Position numbers and translations under genes: made by a program
The notes under the pieces: model-generated
Told to the model about the DNA's origin: nothing
What the model saw: only the letters and a program-made list of their open reading frames with translations
The model's database searches: none
Virus record (IMG/VR): IMGVR_UViG_3300032182_000258
Coordinates: 1 to 24,017 of that record
DNA: 24,017 nucleotides
Direction: 5' to 3' (one strand)
From: a virus
In this document: piece after piece, positions 19,601-24,017 of the stretch
Numbering within the stretch: position 1 is the stretch's first letter
Layout of the letters: each line of letters begins with the position of its first letter

Positions 19601-21994
19601 GTAGATAGACTCAGAAGAGTTCGTAACCGTCGTGGTCCTGGCGGCATCACAGCAAGAGTTGTTGAAGATGCTGGCAGAAGAGACATCGCAAGAGGTGCTG
19701 AGTTCCGTGTTCGCGGTCGTTTGGTCGAAACCAGAAGAGGTCTCAGACTGAGACTTGAGAGAAGAGGAACTGGTCGTAGAAGAAGAGTCTATCTGAGAGC
19801 GATCCGTCGTGTTAACCGTCGTAAGGTTTCACAACAACCACTGTCAGGACAGCTCTTCAGATCACAAGCAGCAGGATTCTGGACACCCAGCAGACTGGAA
19901 GATCTGAAGTGGACTCTCTATAGAGCACAATTTGACACTAGCAATCCTAGAACTGCTACTTTCTATAACACTCCATTGAATAGAGGTAACAGAGGTATTG
20001 TCTCTCTGGACAAGAACCCAATCAGAACTATTCATGCAGCAGGTAAGATTGTTCTCTCACAACCACTGGCTGGAATTGAAACTGGTTTCCTGAAGCGCGG
20101 TGTTGTTATCAAGCAACCAGCGAATCCAAACTTCAGAGCAGTTATTCATAGAGTTGAATCTGGCGTAATTGAAAGTGATGCTGCTATCACTATCGTTAAG
20201 GCAGGTGTTGGATTTACTCCAACATCAGGTGTTGCCACCTTCGTTGGTGTTGCCTTTACTACCCTCAACGCATGGGGAATTAGACACAGACAGGGAGAAC
20301 AACTTGTCGGTGATGTAACGGTTACTGACGGTTCTATCACTAACATTGATGTTACTTCTGGTGGTAGAGATTGGCAGAGGAACGAACTGGTTGGTATTTC
20401 TTCTATCGGCGGTCTTGGTGATGGACAGATTGGTAGAGACTTCTTAGGTCGTGTTACTGGAATTAGTTCTGGAATCGTTCTCAGAGTTGGAGATGTCTAT
20501 GGCATCCCAGAAACTGGTGCTACTGGATCTGCATCCTCTCTGTCATTCAGAACTCCTGTCGGTATCATGAGTGCTCTTGCGACTGGCATTGCTGTCTCAG
20601 CATTCAATAACTACAGATACTGGGGTGGTGAAACCATGAGAGTATTTGCCAGAAATCATGGCATGTATGATAGGGACAATAGAGTAAGACTCCGTGGAAT
20701 TGATCCCGACAGCAGACCAAGAAAGATCAGATTTGATGTTGACTCAATTGGCAAAGATGATATTACCGTAAAAGGTAATATGAATATCTTCCGCACATTT
20801 GAAAGAGTTGGCGTTAGCACAACTAACCCTGGTTATGTATTGATTGGTGATGAAGTTATTGAGTACACTGCTGTCCAAGGTCAGAAGTTGGTTGGCATCA
20901 CCGCTCGCGGTATGGATTACACCAGAAGAGACTATCATGAGGCAGGTGAGGAAATTTACAAGTATGAACTTGATGGCATCTCTCTGAGAAGAATCAATAC
21001 TGAGCATGATCTGATTCCGAATCAATATTCAAGAAGTCAGCGTGAAGCAACTAGACTCAGATCTGATCATAATTGGTTTGACATTGATATTGATCTTGAG
21101 AAGAAGGGTATTGACAGAACTGGTAATACCAGTCTCCCAAGACTCACTTTCAGAAAAGGTAAGAGATGTGGTGGAGAAGATGGAGTTCTGACTCAGAACT
21201 GGACTTACGCTTCTATCACTCCAAACTTCCATAACCTCGTATTCCCGAATACTAAGATTAGTGGAAGAATGAGATCTGTTACTGCCACAAGTATTGATGG
21301 TAGAGAGAACTCATTTGATGATGCTGGTTATCAACCAATTGAGTGGGGTACGATTAACGAGTTGGATACTCTCAGAATGATTCCTTCCAGACTGAATGAG
21401 GTTCGTCAACTTGATTCAACCGTATTCCCAGGTAAGAGATCATTCACCATGGATGTGACTCTGGAAAGTGCTGACGACAAACTGTCACCAGTTATTGACC
21501 TGGATAGAGCATCTGTTGTTCTTACTGATAATATTATCAACAGACCTTATGGCAACAGATACGCTGGTAACAAGCGTGTCTTCAAAGGAAAGGGTCGTGA
21601 TTCTCATGAATTCATCTATGTAAGTAAGGCTCTTGATCTCCCAACCAGTGCCACCGCACTTCAAGTCAGACTTGAGGCATATTTCCCGCCGAGAGCAGAC
21701 ATCAGAATGGCATACAACATTCTCAGTGCTGGCAATGAAGACAATGGTCTTTACACTCTGTTCCCTGGATATAAGAACCTCGACTCCAAGGGTAATATCA
21801 TTGACGAGGCAAGAAATGATGGAAGACCAGACAAGCGTGTTGCTAGATCTGAGAAAGATGAGTTCCAAGCAATGAAGTTTAGCGTTGACAATCAGGCACC
21901 ATTTACTCAGTTCAAGATTAAGATTATGTGTTCTTCGACTAACCAGGCAGATCCTCCAAGACTCACTGGTCTGAAAATTATCGCTCTGGTGTAA
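13673..21994 (+). CDS. Giant DUF4815-type virion structural protein with Arg-rich core
   Basis: Probable peripheral baseplate or tail-fibre-attachment protein, 2773 aa. The N-terminus (NPYFDDFDPDDKFYRVLFKP, then QARELNNVQSMLQNQIEQFG) is what I recognise as DUF4815 of T4-like cyanophages; that region ends with RYTMKDIAELERRIKNLEYY near residues 1144-1165, a likely coiled coil. An acidic linker follows (about 1258-1286), then a beta region (DYQEVEYMSNPFATRTVRIN). Residues about 1384-2052 are saturated with Arg and enclose a recognisable domain, DPLAQTFTIDEQPG ... RVWISRMGEIDV (about 1816-1926). The C-terminal 700 residues return to normal composition, with an SGGR motif, a GDEVIEYT ... ARGMDY module and the end FKIKIMCSSTNQADPPRL. 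ATG follows the gp8 stop by 4 bases. It fills the T4 gp9-gp12 position; no resemblance to those proteins was noted. Family call fairly sure, exact role inferred. Confidence 0.75.
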   Translation: MPLRTNLNYNPYFDDFDPDDKFYRVLFKPAHPVQARELNNVQSMLQNQIEQFGNHFFKEGSKVIPGNVSYNNGYTALQIESDFNGVDVETYLEQLDELKIKGATSTVEAEVVDFLFAESSDRGVTTLYVKMEDDGDDDEGNNQAFKDGENLILVEDSIEYAGNVIPVGSPFAKLIANNAVETGSAVEVQDGVYFVRGHFIDVDEQSIILEQYSNDGSHRVGLFIEEEIITAYDDESLLDNAQGFNNYAAPGADRLRIEATLGRKDIDDFDDANFVELMRIKEGEVQEFQAENPMYKHIRDEMARRTYDESGNYYVKAFDFEVEESLNDFKGNDGVFDPTEETDEGATPTDDLMVYELGQGKAYVKGYEIEKLSTSNIDVNKPRDTSTVEIEQVTIDVGPVLKVHNVYGAPVVGFGTTITLQFRDDLVGSVSTTASGNIIGEARVYDYHLLDGIHEDQTTQYALRLYDIDNYAKVTFQGTLEDLPIKDGTHIEGEQSGANGFVVGPVGVTTTGISTITIRHAEGTFKVGETIEIDGEDNALTVSMFENLSINKAKSVFQGSSVGINTFNADLVLGSAKLFVGEDYTISAESGGISTIVSNKPIGIATAGTSLAFKLEGNSDPTLVNVVGTSKSEAGVYKIEISGISTVAKIFEGGLPQAQTKITQLIAPRAEYEPKDENTLYEILHKSPATNIQLNGSDIFIRKFFNGVSVAENAAALPQAENDFFYQPFQNDRYVLAYSDGSIQPLARGNVSISTDGKDVTLVGLSKTTDSNAVAYATQKKFNIKAKKKIFNPVNILTINRSSNPSSGIGSTTLNDGLIYDPNYAYGTRVQDDRICLLKPDVVDIYGVIESNDAEDPDLPKVEFDTLNGPSSDTSDLIVGEELFGETSEEVALVVRVDSSTEIRVIMLSDGELRDGEQIRGSKSDVRGAVKDFTKGSKDIKDQYKLDQGRRRDFMNYGVLERVENKADDEEATGGQAQRGFSIPDNRLTIIFSTFDIEEGDTGELITASSYAEEFYKEEVGFTQDVRQCDIIDYRPRVGAYDLSSTLSPLDQKSRNFAVAGLSAPNILVSDEQIQVTYDYYLSRIDRLYLTPDGDFQVIKGQSAEDPELPEGLDDGSMEIAAIGLPAYLFDVDDAKITLSEHKRYTMKDIAELERRIKNLEYYYKLLMEEQEAMNIKITSLLKADPDDQSGGGGKDQTAPAVERPKAGVIVDSFQDFLTADQEDPEFKCAIDKEEGELRPKHFTRILPLQLAQDGIILDEDDSDDASDKNDIKVVDFDDTDDGDTPEGLRRTGDVLTLDYQEVEYMSNPFATRTVRINPFRITYWFGRLRVWPRTDNWVSTKRFKVRNADLYGDFRAQRLLIGIGAQMGYNEIIWGSWLDELIGRRRRFGRRIRTIGGRKGYRRRVPKWWNERRGNIGRIARKAIRRARKRAIIRTGIAAFRARKALRGAIARNLSNIEDKYLASGSGTRYIRSRNFRLRGSRMRPRARVWCYINDKQMTGFTTPKLLRIRMRRGVFRVGERVVGYMPRRRRRWGWPRRHAKIVFRVAHPRHRYGNIRTGQTRRWRRNPNQRGRKYKLGLTYRRTGYGRNRIIPKRYTSSSRFLNVDLGTLSNSRNPRYYGYIAPGMVLRGQSSGAIARVVHRRLKVRRGGVIDLSVFIPNPRWRPRKFKSGLVEFRLSSNRRNRWRRRPRTEAVHTVLCDGAVNKVTPVGTGLYPFIRYRARWYNGIFVGRHRAAYKIARRSLRRQINLLTGNAANPNTFGVGGRGQKARIRNRILARRVARRAGQILYRSAIRAERRRLAISRRLVRRGYLRDPLAQTFTIDEQPGIFVTKFDLYFQRKDKRFSVTAEIRTCENGIPTDIVVPGTRVEIPPDDIRRSRYARNKTEVDFEEPVFLEGGKEYALVLDTDSRRYRVWISRMGEIDVTIRDDEVLRDRRGRSIFVRTAGYVDYTRLNRRERRRLGASRAAATQERGEFVDRLRRVRNRRGPGGITARVVEDAGRRDIARGAEFRVRGRLVETRRGLRLRLERRGTGRRRRVYLRAIRRVNRRKVSQQPLSGQLFRSQAAGFWTPSRLEDLKWTLYRAQFDTSNPRTATFYNTPLNRGNRGIVSLDKNPIRTIHAAGKIVLSQPLAGIETGFLKRGVVIKQPANPNFRAVIHRVESGVIESDAAITIVKAGVGFTPTSGVATFVGVAFTTLNAWGIRHRQGEQLVGDVTVTDGSITNIDVTSGGRDWQRNELVGISSIGGLGDGQIGRDFLGRVTGISSGIVLRVGDVYGIPETGATGSASSLSFRTPVGIMSALATGIAVSAFNNYRYWGGETMRVFARNHGMYDRDNRVRLRGIDPDSRPRKIRFDVDSIGKDDITVKGNMNIFRTFERVGVSTTNPGYVLIGDEVIEYTAVQGQKLVGITARGMDYTRRDYHEAGEEIYKYELDGISLRRINTEHDLIPNQYSRSQREATRLRSDHNWFDIDIDLEKKGIDRTGNTSLPRLTFRKGKRCGGEDGVLTQNWTYASITPNFHNLVFPNTKISGRMRSVTATSIDGRENSFDDAGYQPIEWGTINELDTLRMIPSRLNEVRQLDSTVFPGKRSFTMDVTLESADDKLSPVIDLDRASVVLTDNIINRPYGNRYAGNKRVFKGKGRDSHEFIYVSKALDLPTSATALQVRLEAYFPPRADIRMAYNILSAGNEDNGLYTLFPGYKNLDSKGNIIDEARNDGRPDKRVARSEKDEFQAMKFSVDNQAPFTQFKIKIMCSSTNQADPPRLTGLKIIALV
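17098..17215 (+). other. Coiled-coil segment ending the DUF4815 region
   Basis: Residues about 1143-1181 read as heptad-like, charged and Leu/Ile-rich: KDIAELERRIKNLEYYYKLL followed by MEEQEAMNIKITSLL. A Gly-rich break (SGGGGKDQ) and Pro-containing linker follow. It probably mediates oligomerisation or packing against neighbouring subunits. Confidence 0.6.
17822..19830 (+). other. Arginine-saturated region of the DUF4815 protein
   Basis: Roughly residues 1384-2052. The first 70 residues contain 24 Arg by hand count, with five in a row at nt 18257-18271 (PRRRRRWGW). Arg clusters repeat through 18080-18480, 18600-18850, 18860-19105 and 19500-19830, mostly as AGA with some CGT. Ordinary structural motifs survive between them (YIRSRNFRLRGSRM, FIPNP, FRLSSN, DPLAQTF ... 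WISRMGE), so this is a folded framework enriched in Arg and not simply a basic tail. The coding strand is strongly purine-rich here. Confidence 0.85.
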
Positions 21995-21997
21995 CTC

Positions 21998-22291
21998 ATG
22001 AAAGATGAATCTTTAATGTCGTTTGAATACGAACCCATTGAAAATCTAGAAAATTGGGGGAGAGACCCGAGAACGGGTCTCTTATGTAACTTTGATGAAG
22101 ATGCAATTGAAGAATATAGAGAATGGAGAACTGCCATGGAAGAAGCTTCTGTGGCAAGAGGTGAAAAGGCTAGACAACAAAAGAGGGAGCAGCAAGCAAT
22201 CAAAAATGATGTTGACTCTCTCAAAGATGATGTTACTGAAATCAAATCTCTATTAAAAGATCTAGTACAAGGACTAAAGAACGATGTCTAG
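21998..22291 (+). CDS. Small charged coiled-coil protein, hypothetical
   Basis: A 97-aa protein I do not recognise. It starts 3 bases after the stop of the 2773-aa gene, so translation is probably coupled. The first half has a compact motif (YEPIENLENWGRDPRTGLLC, then FDEDAIEEYREWRTAMEEAS). The second half is highly charged and helical-looking (ARGEKARQQKREQQAIKNDV, then SLKDDVTEIKSLLKDL), with hydrophobic residues spaced like a coiled coil. No Shine-Dalgarno is clear before ATG 21998; the in-frame ATG at 22016 (MSFEYEP) is an alternative start. A strong hairpin lies inside the gene (22061-22082). It overlaps the next gene by 8 bases. Given its place among baseplate genes it may be a minor virion component or assembly factor; this is inference only. 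Confidence 0.7.
   Translation: MKDESLMSFEYEPIENLENWGRDPRTGLLCNFDEDAIEEYREWRTAMEEASVARGEKARQQKREQQAIKNDVDSLKDDVTEIKSLLKDLVQGLKNDV
22061..22082 (+). other. Perfect 9-bp intragenic stem-loop
   Basis: AGAGACCCG, loop AGAA, CGGGTCTCT: a 9-bp perfect inverted repeat with a 4-base loop, encoding GRDPRTGLL in the 97-aa gene. No U-run follows, so it is not a standard terminator. It could affect local mRNA stability or translation, or simply reflect the protein sequence. Confidence 0.6.
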
Positions 22292-22658
22292 TAGAACAAT
22301 CACATTTGATACGGCATCAGATGCGGTTCCAAACGCAAATCTGGTGATCAATACTGGTGCGAGTTTTGAAAATACTTTTACTGTAAACACTCCTGCTGGT
22401 TCTGCTTTTGATCTTACGGGATATAGTGGTTCTGCACAAGTCGCTAAACATGTTGGGGCAGCTGCCACCGCAACATTTACTGTAGGATTTACAAGTGCCT
22501 TTGATGGCAAAATCAAAGTTTCAATGTCATCCACTGACACTAGAACTTTAAGTGACGGTAGACATTACTATGATGTACTGGTAAGTCTTGGTAGCACCGT
22601 TTATAGAATTGTTGAAGGATCTATTGATGTTCGCCAGGGCATTTCATCTGCCCCCTAA
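22284..22658 (+). CDS. Small beta-rich virion/baseplate-associated protein
   Basis: A 124-aa protein. Its first ATG lies 8 bases inside the upstream gene, a coupled ATG...TAG overlap, with an AAGGA Shine-Dalgarno-like stretch ending 10 bases before it. The sequence is Thr/Ser/Gly/Val-rich with alternating strands: FENTFTVNTPAGSAFDLTGY, SGSAQVAKHVG, TATFTVGFTSAFDGKIKVSM, HYYDVLVSLGSTVYRIVEGS, then VDVRQG-like end. The FDLTGY...AQV...DGKI...YYDV...R.VEGS layout is that of small beta-sandwich phage proteins resembling the N-terminal domain of upper baseplate (BppU-like) proteins. No signal peptide or membrane segment. It lies directly before gp13, where T4 has wac (fibritin), but has no fibritin-like coiled coil. 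Likely a structural accessory protein; precise role unknown. Confidence 0.7.
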   Translation: MSSRTITFDTASDAVPNANLVINTGASFENTFTVNTPAGSAFDLTGYSGSAQVAKHVGAAATATFTVGFTSAFDGKIKVSMSSTDTRTLSDGRHYYDVLVSLGSTVYRIVEGSIDVRQGISSAP

Positions 22659-22661
22659 ATA
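22655..22661 (+). promoter_or_regulatory. Candidate late promoter box upstream of gp13
   Basis: CTAAATA, the form of the T4-like late promoter reported for marine cyanophages. It overlaps the TAA stop of the preceding gene. If transcription began 6-8 bases downstream, the leader would be very short and would start close to the Shine-Dalgarno at 22666-22670. Confidence 0.5.
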
Positions 22662-22665
22662 AGAC

Positions 22666-22670
22666 AGGAG
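22666..22670 (+). promoter_or_regulatory. Ribosome binding site of gp13
   Basis: AGGAG, the clearest Shine-Dalgarno in the window, 11 bases before ATG 22682. Most other starts here rely on coupling with little SD, so gp13 may be translated independently. Confidence 0.65.
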
Positions 22671-22681
22671 AACTGTAAAAA

Positions 22682-23521
22682 ATGTCTCAACCCGCCTCCA
22701 GACAACAATTAATTGACTATTGTCTAAGGAGATTAGGCGCTCCAGTGTTGGAAGTCAACGTCGCTGACGAACAGATTTCCGACCTAGTTGATGATGCAAT
22801 TCAATATTTTCATGAGAGACATTTTGATGGTGTGATCCAAACCTACATGAAGTATCAGTTCACTCAGGAAGATATTGATCGTGGTAGGGCAAGGTCAGGA
22901 GCAAAAGCAGGCATTACGACAGAGACGGTAAATGAAACTGTTGGGGTAACAACCTCATTTACCTTTGAAGAAAATAGCAATTATATTCCCGTTCCATCAT
23001 CGATCTTAGGGGTCAACAAAGTATTCAGATTACAAGCATCTTCCACTATCAGTGGTTCGATGTTCAGTGTCAAGTATCAACTATTTCTGAACGACATTTA
23101 CTTCTTCGATTCACTTGATCTTTTGAACTACTCAATGGTTCAGTCTAAGTTGTCCGATATTGATTATCTTCTGAATCCTCTCAAGCACTTCAGATTCAGT
23201 CAGAGACAAGACAGACTTTATATTGACATGGACTGGAGTGAGATCAGTGCTGGAGACTATGCAATTATTGATTGTTGGAGATTGCTCGATCCAAACACTC
23301 ATACAAGAGTTTACAATGATTCTTTCCTCAAACAGTATCTGACCATTCTAATCAAGAAGCAGTGGGGACAGAATCTGATCAAATTCCAAGGCGTCAAACT
23401 CCCAGGTGGAATTGAACTGAATGGTAGACAAATTTATGATGATGCTCAAAGAGAGATGGACACTTTGATGGAGAAGATGTCAAACACTTATGAACTTCCT
23501 CCCCTTGACATGATCGGGTAA
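22682..23521 (+). CDS. 13: gp13 neck protein (head completion)
   Basis: Neck protein that, in T4, forms with gp14 the ring closing the filled head and accepting the tail. 279 aa, against about 309 for T4 gp13. The N-terminus is diagnostic: SRQQLIDYCLRRLGAPVLEV, then DEQISDLVDDAIQYFHERHF and DGVIQTYMKYQFTQEDIDRG, the LGAP...DDAIQYF..RHFDG pattern of T4-like gp13. The middle (YIPVPSSILGVNKVFRL) and C-terminal part (YLTILIKKQWGQNLIKFQGV, LPGGIELNGRQIYDDA) also fit the family as I know it. It starts after a good AGGAG and a CTAAATA box, and its TAA overlaps the gp14 ATG by one base. The order gp13-gp14 matches T4. Confidence 0.92.
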   Translation: MSQPASRQQLIDYCLRRLGAPVLEVNVADEQISDLVDDAIQYFHERHFDGVIQTYMKYQFTQEDIDRGRARSGAKAGITTETVNETVGVTTSFTFEENSNYIPVPSSILGVNKVFRLQASSTISGSMFSVKYQLFLNDIYFFDSLDLLNYSMVQSKLSDIDYLLNPLKHFRFSQRQDRLYIDMDWSEISAGDYAIIDCWRLLDPNTHTRVYNDSFLKQYLTILIKKQWGQNLIKFQGVKLPGGIELNGRQIYDDAQREMDTLMEKMSNTYELPPLDMIG

Positions 23522-24017
23522 TGGCTTTAAATCCTTTCTTCAAACAAGGAACAAGAGGCGAACAAAGTCTCATTCAGCAGTTGGTCAACGAACAACTGCG
23601 AATGTATGGTGTTGAGGTCCACTATATTCCTAGAAAATATATCACGACCAACACGGTAATCAGAGAGGTGATTGAATCTCAATTTACCGATGCATATCCT
23701 ATTGAGGCATATGTAGAAAACTACGATGGATATGAGGGTCAAGGAACTCTGCTCTCCAAGTTTGGTATTGAAAATTCAGATGATCTGACTCTGACAGTAT
23801 CGAAAGAAAGATTTGAAGAGTATATCTCACCTTTACTTAAAAACGAAACCAACGCTAGATTAACCACAAGACCCAAAGAAGGTGACTTGATTTATTTCCC
23901 ACTGGGAGATAGATTGTTTGAAATCAAGTTTGTAGAACATGAAACTCCGTTCTACCAACTTCAGAAAACTTATGTCTACACTCTGAAGTGTGAACTATTC
24001 AGACCTCAGGATGAGGT
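23521..24017 (+). CDS. 14: gp14 neck protein (3' end outside window)
   Basis: Partner of gp13 in the neck; 165 codons are visible and the frame is open at the right edge. The start (ALNPFFKQGTRGEQSLIQQL, then NEQLRMYGVEVHYIPRKYI) and the following VIREVIESQFTDAYPIEAYV, KFGIENSDDLTLTVSKERF and PKEGDLIYFPLGDRLFEIKF are typical of gp14 of T4-like cyanophages. ATG shares its A with the TAA of gp13 (TAATG), a translational coupling junction. T4 gp14 is about 256 aa, so roughly one third is missing if the length is similar. Confidence 0.92.
   Translation, partial: MALNPFFKQGTRGEQSLIQQLVNEQLRMYGVEVHYIPRKYITTNTVIREVIESQFTDAYPIEAYVENYDGYEGQGTLLSKFGIENSDDLTLTVSKERFEEYISPLLKNETNARLTTRPKEGDLIYFPLGDRLFEIKFVEHETPFYQLQKTYVYTLKCELFRPQDE

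Noticed and set aside
22061-22100. Rho-independent terminator
   Set aside because: The hairpin is strong but is followed by TATGTAAC, not a U-run, and lies inside an open reading frame.
21907-22245. 112-codon antisense open frame across the 2773-aa/97-aa junction
   Set aside because: It runs opposite two sense genes with good neighbours and has no promoter or SD; its Ser/Leu-rich composition is typical of antisense shadows.

Overview
The window looks like part of the late structural (baseplate, tail and neck) gene cluster of a T4-like myovirus, most plausibly a marine cyanophage of Synechococcus or Prochlorococcus. The reasons are T4 gene order (gp7-like, gp8-like, replaced middle genes, gp13, gp14), very large baseplate genes, a domain I recognise as DUF4815, a YHYH domain inside the gp7-like protein, late-promoter-like CTAAATA/CATAAATA boxes, and a moderately AT-rich composition (judged by eye). 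A T4-like phage of another marine host, such as a pelagiphage, is not excluded. All genes are on the + strand and packed end to end. No tRNA, mobile element, CRISPR array, integrase or convincing terminator is seen.

Layout. (1) Nt 2-12082: the 3' part of a giant gp7-like baseplate wedge gene, at least 4026 codons and still open at the left edge. A short block resembling the C-terminal part of T4 gp7 is followed by a very long expansion of degenerate beta-rich modules and one YHYH domain. (2) Nt 12121-13668: gp8-like baseplate wedge protein, 515 aa, carrying a repeat module of the same type as the giant protein. (3) Nt 13673-21994: a 2773-aa structural protein with a DUF4815-type N-terminus, a coiled coil, an acidic linker, a remarkable arginine-saturated middle of about 670 residues, and a conserved C-terminus. 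It fills the place held by gp9-gp12 and wac in T4. (4) Two small, translationally coupled proteins: a 97-aa charged coiled-coil protein and a 124-aa beta-rich protein. (5) Nt 22682-23521 gp13 and nt 23521 to the right edge gp14, the neck proteins that close the head and join the tail.

How they would work together: the gp7- and gp8-like proteins build the baseplate wedge; the DUF4815 giant and the two small proteins probably extend the baseplate periphery or fibre attachment; gp13 and gp14 complete the neck. Recurrent modules shared between the three large proteins suggest they grew by duplication and exchange of a common set of beta units. The strongest oddity is the arginine-saturated region of the 2773-aa protein, echoed by smaller Arg clusters in the gp7-like protein. 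Homology statements rest on motif recognition from memory and were not checked by a database search.
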